DNA of 64,000 nucleotides from Flavobacterium fryxellicola (GCF_900143245.1 NZ_FRDK01000001.1:434001-498000), one strand, 5' to 3'; positions 37,901 to 46,664 are shown, counted from the stretch's first letter. The notes: generated by a model not told the origin, from the letters alone. Translations and numbers: made by a program.

Positions 37901-38260
37901 CTGTTCATTCGAATTAGCTAATTGTAAAAAATTAGTTAGCTTATCACTCACCTCCGCAAAATGGCTTCCTATAATTGCTGATGCTTGATTGTACCCTATC
38001 CCCTTTTGCAGCTTAAACAGTTTGAATAGTGGAAACAAAATAAAACGAAACAACAGATACACTTCTACTCCAATGAAGGTCCAGAATAAAATGGTTCTTC
38101 CTATTGGCTTGAGCCAAAGAAAATATTCAACAAAAAGCGTTAGGAGAAAATACAATAATCCTAAACCGACAAAGAACATAGTTCCCCGCATCAATTCGTT
38201 AATGTAAAACTTCCTGATGAACGCTTCTAATTTGTGATAAATAAGCTGTTGGTTTTCCAA
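34961..38260 (-). CDS. DUF4175 family membrane protein
   Basis: A very long (1099-residue) inner-membrane protein. Three hydrophobic segments lie near 24-45, 52-75 and 155-173. A beta-rich extracytoplasmic region (about 190-490) follows, then a long coiled-coil part rich in Lys, Glu and Gln (about 500-780). A Met/Gly/Gln-rich low-complexity segment (about 885-960, including GMASGKPKPGQGQGMQLP) precedes a helical C-terminus. It belongs to DUF4175, conserved in Bacteroidota next to ybeY and mnmG, with no known function. The overlap with ybeY indicates one transcript in the order DUF4175, ybeY. Confidence 0.88.
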   Translation of the reverse strand: MENQQLIYHKLEAFIRKFYINELMRGTMFFVGLGLLYFLLTLFVEYFLWLKPIGRTILFWTFIGVEVYLLFRFILFPLFKLFKLQKGIGYNQASAIIGSHFAEVSDKLTNFLQLANSNEQQEKSELLVASIEQKASALQPIPFGNAISYGGNKKYFPLAVIPILLLAFFFVSGNSSMISQSLNRVVHFNSAFLPPAPFKFIVLNTDLQTDQGKDFILRIKTEGKIVPENAMIFIDDESYFMESSKAGEFQFKMVKPAANFLFHVEGNAITSPEYELKVITVPTIANFEMQLNFPSYLNKKQETIKGTGNAVIPEGTLVTWKMSTQATQSVVWQDERSKVTFSKAVNNFFLSKSILQETDYQILTSNEKVKNHEKLNYKLSIVKDQFPTINVNHPPDSLKVAKNYIVAQIADDYGLSKVQVVYYERERPQAAKRGTIAVKKAAFDQFVFSFPSNLAVEQGVSYDYYFEVFDNDVIHNFKSTKSAVFTNRVATQDEKEDQILLQQNENISGLEKSLKNQDKQISEIEKLQKTGKEKENLDFKDQQKVNDFIKRQMKQEEMMKEFTKKMNDNLEHFKTDKKDELKEELQKRMDKAEKELEKNQKLLDELKELNDKIQNEELLSKLDKYKQNSKNQTKNLEQLVELTKRFYVEKKAEQLGDKLGKLAEKQDKLANEEKENNGDKQDDINTEFDNIQKELNDLEKENKELKSPLEIPNESAKEESIKNDLKKAAEQLKSGKREQAKPSQKSASKKMKEMSEKMAQSMEGAEMEQLQEDVAMMRQILDNLLAFSLSQEDLMKQFKKYKSGSPAFNKNIKIQQDLKQQFKYVDDSLFAMSLRNPKIAEDITKEIGNVIYNVDKSLSSLTDAQVPKGLSHQQYTIAAANKLADFLSDMLNSMQMQMSGMASGKPKPGQGQGMQLPDIIKKQEGLGDKMKEGMKGEKPGEGEKGSKGTQGKSGDGSQEGEGGEGDAQAILEIYKEQKQLREALQKELDKHGLGGNGQSALEQMKHIEKQVLNKGFKNETLQKILNVKQELLKLNSAVQQQGEENKRQSETNKKQFNNQSNALPAGLLDYLNSIEILNRQSLPLRSNFNQKVQEYFNKK

Positions 38261-38390
38261 AATTTACAATCTTTTTAATAACCACTAAATGTAGTAATTT
38301 ATATTTAGTGCAACTTGTTAAATAAATGTTGTTATTATTTATGATTATATATGCAAAACGTTTTACTAATTTTATAGAAAAACACTGACT

Positions 38391-39419
38391 ATGAAATATT
38401 TATTCGCTTATAGTATTCCTGTTATTGGTATGATCGGAATATATTTTGGAGGATTCTGGACCTACGCTGCTTTGGTATTTGCCTTTGTCATGATTCCACT
38501 ATTAGAATTAGTATTGCCCATTGATGAAAGAAATTACGATAGTGAGACCATCTCAAAACGCTTACACAATAAATTTTTTGATGTTTTACTATTACTCAAC
38601 GTCCCTATAGTCTACGGAGCGATGCTGTTTAGTTTGTATCGCATTACGCAACACCAACTACCGCTATACGAAATTATTGGGATGACGATAAGCTTGGGAA
38701 TTATTTTGGGCGCTAATGGGATAAATGTTGCCCATGAATTAGGTCATAGAAAAACAATGTTTGAAAAGGTAATGGGGAAAATACTTTTAATTCCCAGTCA
38801 TTATACTCATTTTTTTATCGAACACAATCATGGGCATCATTTGCATGTTTCCACACCCGAAGATCCTTCAACGGCGAAATACAATCAGAGCTTGTATTCT
38901 TTCTGGTTTCAAACCGTGACTGGCACTTATTCAAAAGCATGGCAAATACAAAAAAAGTTAAATAAAATAGAGAATCGCTCTTTGCTTTCTCTTAAAAATG
39001 ATATGTTTTGGTTTGCTGTCATTCAAGTAACTTACCTCCTTACTATTTATTATTTCTTCGGGTTTACTGGATTATTCTTTGCTATATTTTCAGGAATCGT
39101 GGGATTTCTGCTGCTGGAAACCATTAATTATATCGAGCATTATGGCTTAAAAAGAAATCAACTTGTCTCCGGTAGATACGAACGGGTGACCGAAAAACAT
39201 TCTTGGAATTCAAACCATGTCCTTGGCCGAATTATACTATATGAACTTACCAGACATAGCGATCACCACTTTAAATCTCAAAAAAAATATCAAATTCTAG
39301 AATACCATGATGTGTCACCTCAAATGCCTTATGGATATCCTACATCAATGGTTTTATCGTTTTTTCCACCCCTTTGGTTTGCTGTGATGAACAAACGAAT
39401 ACCTGTAAATATGAAGTAA
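38391..39419 (+). CDS. AlkB-type alkane 1-monooxygenase
   Basis: Integral-membrane di-iron monooxygenase that hydroxylates terminal carbons of alkanes or similar chains with rubredoxin as electron donor. The 342-residue product has about six hydrophobic segments. All histidine boxes are present: HELGH, HNHGHH and RHSDHH, plus NYIEHYGL, the alkane-hydroxylase signature. There is no fused or neighbouring rubredoxin, so electrons must come from elsewhere. The gene is divergent from DUF4175 and followed 40 bases later by gltX. The natural substrate is not known and may be a fatty-acid derivative. Confidence 0.88.
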   Translation: MKYLFAYSIPVIGMIGIYFGGFWTYAALVFAFVMIPLLELVLPIDERNYDSETISKRLHNKFFDVLLLLNVPIVYGAMLFSLYRITQHQLPLYEIIGMTISLGIILGANGINVAHELGHRKTMFEKVMGKILLIPSHYTHFFIEHNHGHHLHVSTPEDPSTAKYNQSLYSFWFQTVTGTYSKAWQIQKKLNKIENRSLLSLKNDMFWFAVIQVTYLLTIYYFFGFTGLFFAIFSGIVGFLLLETINYIEHYGLKRNQLVSGRYERVTEKHSWNSNHVLGRIILYELTRHSDHHFKSQKKYQILEYHDVSPQMPYGYPTSMVLSFFPPLWFAVMNKRIPVNMK

Positions 39420-39435
39420 TCTATGGAAATAGAAT

Positions 39436-39443
39436 TATATTTG
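39436..39443 (+). promoter_or_regulatory. -7 promoter element of gltX
   Basis: TATATTTG matches TAnnTTTG and lies 16 bases before the gltX start. Confidence 0.5.
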
Positions 39444-39459
39444 CCAAAAATCAACAATA

Positions 39460-40965
39460 ATGTCTAAACAAGTTCGGGTGCGTTTTGCACCAAGTCCAAC
39501 TGGACCTTTACATATTGGCGGCGTTCGTACCGCTTTATTCAATTATTTATTTGCCAAAAAAAACAATGGGGTTTTCTTCCTGAGAATTGAAGATACAGAT
39601 CAGAACCGTTTTGTTCCTGGTGCCGAGGCATACATCATGGAAGCACTCGAATGGTTAGGCATTGCGCCAGATGAAACCATTGGTAAAAATGAAAAATTTG
39701 GTCCCTACCGTCAAAGCGAAAGAAAAGATTTGTACCATCAATATGCTACCGAATTAATCAATTCCGGTAATGCCTATTATGCCTTTGATACAGCCGAAGA
39801 TCTGGATACAGCAAGGAAAATAGAAGAAGAACAAGGAAAAACCTTTATTTACAATCATACTAACAGAGAAAAACTAGACACTTCTTTGGTTATTTCTACT
39901 AAAGAAACTGCTAACCGAATTGCTAACGGCGAACATTATGTCATCCGTTTTAAAACTCCCGTTAATGAAACCTTGCATTTAATTGACATCATTCGTGGTG
40001 AGGTGAAATTTGACACTAACTTATTAGATGACAAAGTACTGTTTAAAAGTGACGGAATGCCCACCTATCACCTAGCCAACATTGTGGATGATCATTTAAT
40101 GGAAACGTCACATGTAATTCGTGGTGAGGAATGGCTACCATCAATGCCATTGCACGTTTTGTTGTACCGAGCTTTTGGTTGGGAAGCACCCCAATTTGCG
40201 CATTTACCATTGATTATGAAACCTATTGGCAACGGAAAATTATCCAAACGTGACGGTGATAAAATGGGATTTCCTGTTTTTCCATTGGATTGGAACACAG
40301 CCGAAGGCGTTTCATCAGGCTACAGAGAAAAGGGATTTTTCCCAGAAGCAGTCATTAACTTTTTGGCTTTGCTGGGCTGGAATGATGGCACAGACAAAGA
40401 AATATTTTCACTAGAAGAATTAGTGGAAGCATTCGATTTGGATAGAGTTCACAAATCTGGGGCAAAATTTGATCCTGAAAAAAACAAATGGTTCAATCAC
40501 CAGTATTTGATCAAGCAAGAAGACGCCACTTTGGCGAAAGCCTATGCTCCTATTTTGGCTGAAAAAGGGTTTTATGTAGATGAAGCCGTTCTAACCAAAA
40601 TAGTTTCTTTAATCAAAGAAAGAGCGCATTTTGTTTCTGAATTTTGGGAAATGAGTGATTTCTTTTTTATAGCTCCAACAGTTTATGATGAAAAAGCAAG
40701 TAAAAACTGGAAAGCAGAGACACCAGCGCTGATGCAGGAATTAATTTCTATTGTGGAGGAAATTACTGATTTTACTTCTGTCAACATTGAAACGATTGTC
40801 AAAGATTGGATGACCAGAAACGAAATTGGAATGGGTAAAGTAATGCAGCCGTTCCGTTTGAGTTTAGTTGGTGCGCTCAAAGGTCCTCACCTATTTGATA
40901 TCGTTGAAGTCATTGGAAAAAACGAAACCATTAGCAGAATTCAAAAAGCAATAGCTACTTTATAA
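39460..40965 (+). CDS. gltX: Glutamate--tRNA ligase
   Basis: Class I synthetase that charges tRNA-Glu, 501 residues. The HIGH motif is APSPTGPLHIGGVRTALFNY and the KMSKS equivalent is KLSKRDG. The anticodon-binding C-terminal domain is complete. As the window also has glnS, charging of tRNA-Gln is probably direct and this enzyme discriminating. It follows the monooxygenase gene and ends in a large symmetric hairpin. Confidence 0.97.
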   Translation: MSKQVRVRFAPSPTGPLHIGGVRTALFNYLFAKKNNGVFFLRIEDTDQNRFVPGAEAYIMEALEWLGIAPDETIGKNEKFGPYRQSERKDLYHQYATELINSGNAYYAFDTAEDLDTARKIEEEQGKTFIYNHTNREKLDTSLVISTKETANRIANGEHYVIRFKTPVNETLHLIDIIRGEVKFDTNLLDDKVLFKSDGMPTYHLANIVDDHLMETSHVIRGEEWLPSMPLHVLLYRAFGWEAPQFAHLPLIMKPIGNGKLSKRDGDKMGFPVFPLDWNTAEGVSSGYREKGFFPEAVINFLALLGWNDGTDKEIFSLEELVEAFDLDRVHKSGAKFDPEKNKWFNHQYLIKQEDATLAKAYAPILAEKGFYVDEAVLTKIVSLIKERAHFVSEFWEMSDFFFIAPTVYDEKASKNWKAETPALMQELISIVEEITDFTSVNIETIVKDWMTRNEIGMGKVMQPFRLSLVGALKGPHLFDIVEVIGKNETISRIQKAIATL

Positions 40966-40988
40966 TTTTTAAACACAAAGTTCACAAA

Positions 40989-41036
40989 GAAGGCTCAAAG
41001 TTCACTAAATTTAGTGAACTTTGAGCCTTCTAATTT
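40989..41036. terminator. Bidirectional terminator hairpin (21-bp perfect palindrome)
   Basis: Bases 40989-41009 and 41010-41030 are exact complements with no spacer. The sequence begins GAAGGCTCAAAGTTCACT and mirrors back. It lies between convergent genes (gltX and the barrel protein) and is followed by T-rich sequence on the plus strand. Confidence 0.8.
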
Positions 41037-41054
41037 TATTCATTATGTGATTGG

Positions 41055-41696
41055 TCATAAATAAATAATCAAATTTCCGTTTAGTATTCCAGGACTTCCT
41101 TTAAAATTGACTCCTAAATTCTTGTTGTTCAAATTTTCCAGCATGTTATTGACTCCATATTGATACGAAACATTGGCTCTAAAATGACGAACTCCAAATG
41201 TGAGACCAACTGTTGGATAAAAATTAAAATTAGAAATAGCTTTAATATCTTTGGCTAGCAAAGTTGTTCCATAAATGACGTTGTTTTCTTTACTACTATC
41301 CAAATTTAATTTGCCATTGACTTGAACAATAGGTCCAAACTCAATACTCAAATGACTTTGGATAATAACATAACTGGCCAATAAAGCTATTTGTCCAGAA
41401 GCCAATTTATAAGCAACATCTTCTCTACCGCTGGACGAATTAATTGTGGCAACAGAAAAATTATTCTCACTAAATTGCATCGAATAAACCATTTCCCAAT
41501 TGTTATAGAAATTTCCCCGCATAGAAAGTCCCGCATTCCAACCCAAGCCTGGTTTCGCATCAAAATTGTTAGTATTTAAGGAAAATTGATTACCTCCAAA
41601 ACTAATTCCAATCCTATTTGAATCCCTATATCTATATTGGGATAAGGCGGATACGGATACTAAAATAAAAAATAAGACAAGTGTTAACTTTCTCAT
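41055..41696 (-). CDS. Outer-membrane beta-barrel protein
   Basis: A 213-residue exported protein with a signal peptide (1-20, ending SALSQ). The rest alternates hydrophobic and polar residues in strands typical of an 8-stranded barrel (GLGWNAGLSMRGNF, FYPTVGLTFGVRHFRANVSYQYG) and ends in an aromatic-poor ILNGNLIIYL. It resembles porin-family/OMP_b-brl proteins. The specific function is unknown. It is convergent with gltX and divergent from the SPFH gene. Confidence 0.75.
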   Translation of the reverse strand: MRKLTLVLFFILVSVSALSQYRYRDSNRIGISFGGNQFSLNTNNFDAKPGLGWNAGLSMRGNFYNNWEMVYSMQFSENNFSVATINSSSGREDVAYKLASGQIALLASYVIIQSHLSIEFGPIVQVNGKLNLDSSKENNVIYGTTLLAKDIKAISNFNFYPTVGLTFGVRHFRANVSYQYGVNNMLENLNNKNLGVNFKGSPGILNGNLIIYL

Positions 41697-41774
41697 ATAA
41701 TTAAGATTTACGAAGACAAACCTAAAGTTTTTTTGTAAATTGTGAGATAAATTTTAACTAAAAACAAAAAAATT

Positions 41775-42761
41775 ATGAATATTGCGTTAATTATCCTGCT
41801 GGTCTTTGGGTTCTTTATCTTACTATCCTCCTTTTTTACAGTAAAACAGCAAACGGCTGTAGTTGTAGAACGATTTGGGAAATTTTTAAGCATCAGACAA
41901 TCAGGCTTGCACTTAAAAATTCCCTTAATCGATAGAATTGCTGGGCGTGTCAATCTAAAAATCCAACAATTAGATGTTATTATTGAAACAAAAACTAAAG
42001 ACAATGTTTTTGTGAAACTTAAGGTTTCCGTTCAATTTATGGTTATTAAAGAAACCGTTTATGATGCCTTTTATAAACTAGAATATCCACACGATCAAAT
42101 AACTTCCTATGTATTTGATGTTGTGCGTGCTGAAGTTCCAAAATTAAAACTAGATGATGTCTTTGAACGAAAAGATGATATAGCCATCGCAGTAAAAAGA
42201 GAATTAAATGAAGCCATGACTACGTATGGGTACACTATTATCAATACATTGGTAACGGATATTGACCCAGATATTCAAGTGAAAAATGCAATGAATAGAA
42301 TAAATGCTGCTGATAGAGAAAAAACAGTCGCTGAATTTGAAGCAGAAGCATCCCGAATTAGAATTGTAGCCAAAGCAGAAGCAGAAGCAGAAAGCAAACG
42401 ATTACAAGGACAAGGTATTGCGAACCAAAGAAGAGAAATTGCTAAAGGTTTAGTAGAAAGTGTTGATGTTTTGAACAGAGTGGGTATAAACTCCCAAGAA
42501 GCTTCAGCATTAATTGTAGTAACACAACATTATGATACGTTACAAGCTATTGGCGCTGACGCCAATTCAAATCTGATTTTATTACCTAATTCGCCACAAG
42601 CCGGAAGCGACATGCTCAACAACATGATTGCATCGTTCAGCGCTTCCAATCAAGTAGGTGAAATGATGAAAAATAAAAATGACAGAAGAAGTACTCGAAA
42701 AGAAAATACAACCGATTATCAATTGCCAGAAAACCCAGAAACTCCAGATAATGAGGAATAA
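41775..42761 (+). CDS. SPFH/Band 7 domain protein
   Basis: A 328-residue membrane protein of the stomatin/HflK-like group. A single N-terminal membrane helix (1-20) is followed by the SPFH domain (about 25-190) with VVVERFGKFLSIRQSGLHLKIP, and then a coiled coil rich in Ala and Glu (AEAEAESKRLQGQG). A polar tail follows (330 residues total). The family organises membrane microdomains and sometimes partners with NfeD or proteases; no such partner is adjacent. A shared hairpin terminator follows. Confidence 0.88.
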   Translation: MNIALIILLVFGFFILLSSFFTVKQQTAVVVERFGKFLSIRQSGLHLKIPLIDRIAGRVNLKIQQLDVIIETKTKDNVFVKLKVSVQFMVIKETVYDAFYKLEYPHDQITSYVFDVVRAEVPKLKLDDVFERKDDIAIAVKRELNEAMTTYGYTIINTLVTDIDPDIQVKNAMNRINAADREKTVAEFEAEASRIRIVAKAEAEAESKRLQGQGIANQRREIAKGLVESVDVLNRVGINSQEASALIVVTQHYDTLQAIGADANSNLILLPNSPQAGSDMLNNMIASFSASNQVGEMMKNKNDRRSTRKENTTDYQLPENPETPDNEE

Positions 42762-42778
42762 ATACTTTAATAATCATA

Positions 42779-42806
42779 AAAAAAGAGGCTTAAACGCCTC
42801 TTTTTC
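42779..42806. terminator. Bidirectional terminator
   Basis: AAAAAGAGGC pairs with GCCTCTTTTT around a six-base loop. It serves the convergent SPFH gene and the DUF6327 gene, whose last codons lie inside it. Confidence 0.85.
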
Positions 42807-43062
42807 TTTTTGCAAACCAATTTTTAATAAATGGAACTGCTTTGTTTAGTATAAAAGGCACCGCTGTGGAAACGATCGCTCCATAAGGAATTGCAGCGCT
42901 ATAACTGCCTATTAAGTCGCTTACAATATTTTGAGGTGTAAAACTTTCTTTTGTTTTCTTTACTCCAAAAACTAATTTTTGATAACTAATCTCTTTTTCA
43001 ATTTGTAAAATTTCTAATTCTCGATCTATTTGAGCATAAGAGGAATATTTTTTTGCTTCCAT
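42790..43062 (-). CDS. DUF6327 family small protein
   Basis: A 90-residue protein with a helical N-terminal half (RELEILQIEKEISYQKLVFG) and a hydrophobic region (about 57-80, IPYGAIVSTAVPFILNKAVP), ending in basic KRKRGV. It fits DUF6327, which in flavobacteria is found in this cluster behind a YtxH protein and a phage-holin-like membrane protein. The function is unknown. It begins three bases after the holin-like gene, so all three are likely one transcript. Confidence 0.7.
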   Translation of the reverse strand: MEAKKYSSYAQIDRELEILQIEKEISYQKLVFGVKKTKESFTPQNIVSDLIGSYSAAIPYGAIVSTAVPFILNKAVPFIKNWFAKRKRGV

Positions 43063-43065
43063 AAT

Positions 43066-43416
43066 TTAATCGTTAAAAAATATTTCAGAAAATCTCTCTA
43101 GTATTGGTCCTTCAATAATTTTATCTTTGATTAAAAACAAAAGGCTTGTAAGCACAAGGTATATTCCACCAATTATTAAAAATCCCATAGGATAACTTTC
43201 TAAAGATTTACCTATAGCCATGGCTCCCGCAATGGAACAAAATAATAAAACCATACCCAAACACAAAAAAATCAAAGAAAATTTGAGAATCATCGTTGTC
43301 GATTTCATCGCAACTTTGAAACCCCATAATTTATAATAGGATACATTACTTTGTATATAAGCATGAATCTGATCTTGAACTTCCTCTGTATTCTCTTTTA
43401 ATTCTTCAAAAGCCAT
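43066..43416 (-). CDS. Phage-holin-3-6-like (DUF1469) membrane protein
   Basis: A 116-residue protein started at MAFEELKENTEEVQ (43416) because the upstream 19 residues lack family similarity. It has an amphipathic N-terminal helix and two membrane segments (about 45-70 and 75-98; LIFLCLGMVLLFCSIAGAM). Proteins of this family accompany YtxH proteins in stress-induced envelope clusters. It is cytosolic-membrane located and its activity is unknown. Confidence 0.78.
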   Translation of the reverse strand: MAFEELKENTEEVQDQIHAYIQSNVSYYKLWGFKVAMKSTTMILKFSLIFLCLGMVLLFCSIAGAMAIGKSLESYPMGFLIIGGIYLVLTSLLFLIKDKIIEGPILERFSEIFFND

Positions 43417-43453
43417 GTAGTTCGTTTTAAGATTTAGTAGATGGGTAATACCA

Positions 43454-43783
43454 TTATTTTTGAAGTTTAGCATTCTGCCTTTTTAACTCCGCTAATTTTT
43501 CTTCTAAAAAAGAAATTACCTCTTCGGTTTTGTGACTCATATTGGAAATTATCTCCTCGTATGTTTCTTCTAAATCAAATTTAGCATACGTCAACTTATC
43601 ATTAAATTGTGAAGAGACCGTGTCAAATTTATTTTGTAAATCGTTTTTGGCATCATCATAGCCATCTTTTATTTTTTCTCTGGTTTTAGATCCTTTATCG
43701 GGTGCATACAAAATTCCCAATCCAGCTCCGATAACTACTCCAGTTAAAACGGCCACTAATGTATTACCTGTACTATTCGACAT
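43454..43783 (-). CDS. YtxH domain protein
   Basis: A 109-residue protein with an N-terminal membrane/glycine segment (VAVLTGVVIGAGLGILYAPDK) followed by the Lys-rich KTREKIKDGYDDAK and a helical tail. This is the YtxH (gas-vesicle-like, general stress) family. It is first in a three-gene cluster with a holin-like protein and a DUF6327 protein. It is probably a membrane-associated coiled-coil protein. Confidence 0.85.
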   Translation of the reverse strand: MSNSTGNTLVAVLTGVVIGAGLGILYAPDKGSKTREKIKDGYDDAKNDLQNKFDTVSSQFNDKLTYAKFDLEETYEEIISNMSHKTEEVISFLEEKLAELKRQNAKLQK

Positions 43784-44087
43784 AATTCTAAAGTTTAAAA
43801 GTTTGTTTTATAAAGATACAAATTTATTAACAACATCCCGTTAACAACTCGTTAAAGTGCAAATTTACAGGGTAAAAATCAAATAAAAGCGCGCTAAACA
43901 ACCTTTGTTTTGATTTTATATCTACTTATTTAAATCCAAAAAAGTGAGCTTAAAATCAATTTATACGTCTCGTTTTTAATTGGAAAATACTATGAAAAAA
44001 CCAACTGTTATAAGAATTTAAAATAATAGAAAAAGCTCTCTAAAAAGAGAGCTTTTGATTAATAAAACCTATACTTATTCGTGTTCT
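43784..44087. other. Intergenic stretch between ytxH-type gene and glnS
   Basis: AT-rich, no gene visible. It carries the ytxH promoter region near its left end (sequence not resolved) and the glnS terminator near its right end. Confidence 0.4.
44031..44056 (-). terminator. Terminator of glnS
   Basis: AAAAGCTCTC and GAGAGCTTTT form a 10-bp stem around a six-base loop. On the minus strand the stem is followed by T residues. Confidence 0.75.
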
Positions 44088-46190
44088 TTATATTTTAAGA
44101 TTGTTTAATAATTGCAGCACTTTTTCATTTTTCTCCTTCGTTTTTAGCTCTATAAGCTGATGCTCTAAAAGACTAAAATGATTCAAGTCATTTTGTAAAT
44201 TTTCAATGGCTAAAATTCTAACGGCAGCCAATTGACTTTTCAAAGACATGGAATATAATTTAGTCAACACTTCTTCTTCAATATCTTTCACTTTTACTTT
44301 ATCGGAATAATACAAAATCAAATTAGAAAACAACAAGGCGTTATTATCATTCTTAACATTTTTGACGATGGTGTGAATAATTAAACTGTAATTATCGATA
44401 CTTTTTATGCTAGCAACAATCGTGTTTAATATTAATTTAGCATTATTCTCCTCTTTTTCCTTTACATATTTATTGACTTCTTTTTGGGTATTCATCAATA
44501 CATTTTCTTCTTTCTTGCCTTTTTCTTCCCAAGCGTCTTTCAATCCTACGGTTTGATTAAAGACAATTTTACCTTCGTGTGTATCGCTATCTACATTGAA
44601 ATAACCCAAACGTTGAAACTGAAATTTCTCTCCAGGTTGTACCGAAGCTAAACTTGGTTCTACAAATCCATTTACAATTTGTAACGAGCTAGGATTCATA
44701 AATTCTAAGAAATTTTTCTCCTTATGACTGTCTGGTGCTTCATCAATAAACAAACGATCATAAAGACGCACTTCCACTTCTAAAGCGTGTTGAATTGAAA
44801 CCCAATGCAAGGTTCCAGACACTTTTCGTTGACTCGCTTCACTCCCACTCCCACTTTGACTGTCTTCATCATACGTTACATGAATCTCAGTGATGTTTCC
44901 CGCAGCATCTTTTATAACACTTTCTCCTTTGATAATATAGGCGTTTTTAAGCCGTACTTCTCGACCTAAACTCAAGCGGAAAAATTTAGATGGTGCTTCT
45001 TCTAAAAAATCTTCTCTTTCGATGTATAATTCTCTTGAAAAAGGAACTTTTCTAAATCCTGCACTTTCATCTTCTTGATTATTTTCGGCTTCGAGCCATT
45101 CTACTTTATCTTCTGGATAGTTGGTAATTACGATTTTTATAGGATCTAAAACAGCCATCACTCGTAACGCCGTTTTATTCAAGTCCTCACGCAAACAAAA
45201 TTCCAGTAACGAGAAATCAATGCTGTTTTCTCTTTTAGCAACACCAATAATATCACAAAATTTCCGAATAGAATTAGCGGTATATCCTCTTCTTCTCAAT
45301 CCTGAAATTGTAGGCATTCTTGGATCATCCCAACCATTTACAATTTTTTCTTGAACCAATTGCAATAGTTTTCGTTTACTCATTACGGTATAATTCAAAT
45401 TCAAACGAGCAAATTCATATTGATGTGGCCTAACTTTAGACTCCACATAAATTTGGTCCAAAAACCAATCATAAAGTTCCCGATGCATCACAAATTCAAG
45501 TGTGCAAATGGAATGCGAAATTTGTTCAACGTAATCACTTTCACCGTGTGCATAATCATACATTGGATATATGTTCCAATCCCTCCCGGTTCTATGATGC
45601 TCCCGGTGTAAAATACGATACATCAATGGATCGCGCATCAGCATATTAGTGGATTTCATATCTATTTTAGCACGCAAAACATGGCTTCCCTCTGGAAAAT
45701 CTCCATTTTTCATTCCTTCGAATAAAGTAAGATTTTCTTCCACTGAACGGTTTCTATACGGACCATCAACTCCAGGTTGTGTTGGTGTTCCTTTTTGAAC
45801 AGCCATATCTTCAGAAGATTGACTGTCAACGTAAGCCTTACCATTCTTAATCATAGCAAGCGCCCAGTCGTGCAATTGTTGAAAATAATCAGAGGAGTAC
45901 AATTCTTCGGTCCAATTAAAACCCAGCCATTTTAAATCTTCTTTAATTGCGTCTACATATTCCTGCTCTTCTTTGGCTGGATTAGTATCATCAAAACGAA
46001 GGTTTACTGGTGCGTTGTATTTTAATCCTAAACCAAAATTTAAACAAATCGATTTAGCATGTCCAATGTGTAAATACCCATTAGGTTCTGGCGGAAAACG
46101 AAAGCGTAATTTATCTTGCGGAAAACCATTGGATAAACTGTCCTCAATAATTTGTTCTATAAAATGGAGTGATTTTTCTTCAGTTGACAT
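44088..46190 (-). CDS. glnS: Glutamine--tRNA ligase with C-terminal extension
   Basis: Class I synthetase that charges tRNA-Gln. HIGH motif PPEPNGYLHIGHAKS and KMSKS-type motif VMSKRK are intact, and the beta-barrel anticodon-binding domain runs to about residue 555. The product is 700 residues against about 555 in E. coli. The extra ~145 C-terminal residues are Asn/Lys/Leu-rich and predicted helical (LILNTIVASIKSI, ALLFSNLILYYS, RILAIENLQNDLN), looking like an armadillo/HEAT-type helical repeat. It is not a recognisable YqeY domain. The gene is monocistronic with its own terminator. Confidence 0.96.
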   Translation of the reverse strand: MSTEEKSLHFIEQIIEDSLSNGFPQDKLRFRFPPEPNGYLHIGHAKSICLNFGLGLKYNAPVNLRFDDTNPAKEEQEYVDAIKEDLKWLGFNWTEELYSSDYFQQLHDWALAMIKNGKAYVDSQSSEDMAVQKGTPTQPGVDGPYRNRSVEENLTLFEGMKNGDFPEGSHVLRAKIDMKSTNMLMRDPLMYRILHREHHRTGRDWNIYPMYDYAHGESDYVEQISHSICTLEFVMHRELYDWFLDQIYVESKVRPHQYEFARLNLNYTVMSKRKLLQLVQEKIVNGWDDPRMPTISGLRRRGYTANSIRKFCDIIGVAKRENSIDFSLLEFCLREDLNKTALRVMAVLDPIKIVITNYPEDKVEWLEAENNQEDESAGFRKVPFSRELYIEREDFLEEAPSKFFRLSLGREVRLKNAYIIKGESVIKDAAGNITEIHVTYDEDSQSGSGSEASQRKVSGTLHWVSIQHALEVEVRLYDRLFIDEAPDSHKEKNFLEFMNPSSLQIVNGFVEPSLASVQPGEKFQFQRLGYFNVDSDTHEGKIVFNQTVGLKDAWEEKGKKEENVLMNTQKEVNKYVKEKEENNAKLILNTIVASIKSIDNYSLIIHTIVKNVKNDNNALLFSNLILYYSDKVKVKDIEEEVLTKLYSMSLKSQLAAVRILAIENLQNDLNHFSLLEHQLIELKTKEKNEKVLQLLNNLKI

Positions 46191-46304
46191 TTTTTTGTTT
46201 TATTTTAGCAAAGATAAAAAAGTTTACAGTTTTCAGTTTACAGTTTTCAGTTTTCTTTAGAACTGCATTCAGAAAATGATTACTCTCACTAAAACAATAA
46301 AAAA

Positions 46305-46664
46305 ATGGGCATTATAAAACTTAAAAATATCAGAACCTACTCCTACCACGGTTGTTTAATTGAAGAAGGTAAAATTGGTTCTGATTACACCGTAAATTTA
46401 GAAGTTAAGACCGATCTGAGAAAATCCAGCCTTTCGGACGATTTAAAAGATACAGTAGATTATGTACTTTTAAATACCATTGTTGTAGAAGAAATGGCCA
46501 TTCGTTCTGATTTGTTAGAACATGTGGGACACCGAATTGTGACTCGGATTTTTGAAGAAATTCCTGAAATTTCCAGAATTATTGTAGCAGTTTCTAAACT
46601 GAACCCACCTATTGGTGGTGATGTTGAAGCAGTTACTATAGAAATGGAGGAGTATAGAAGTTAG
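46305..46664 (+). CDS. folB: Dihydroneopterin aldolase
   Basis: Folate-pathway enzyme (119 residues) that converts dihydroneopterin to 6-hydroxymethyl-dihydropterin and glycolaldehyde. The family pattern GIIKLKNIRTYSYHGCLIEEG, DYTVNLEV, LKDTVDYVLL and the active-site ending VAVSKLNPPIGGDVEAVTIE is complete. It is divergent from glnS and upstream of tRNA-Cys on the same strand. Confidence 0.93.
   Translation: MGIIKLKNIRTYSYHGCLIEEGKIGSDYTVNLEVKTDLRKSSLSDDLKDTVDYVLLNTIVVEEMAIRSDLLEHVGHRIVTRIFEEIPEISRIIVAVSKLNPPIGGDVEAVTIEMEEYRS

Noticed and set aside
46221..46259. Tandem GTTTACAGTTTTCA repeat upstream of glnS
   Set aside because: Only about two short copies of a low-complexity sequence; a similar phrase occurs near 32400. 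Not treated as a real repeat family.
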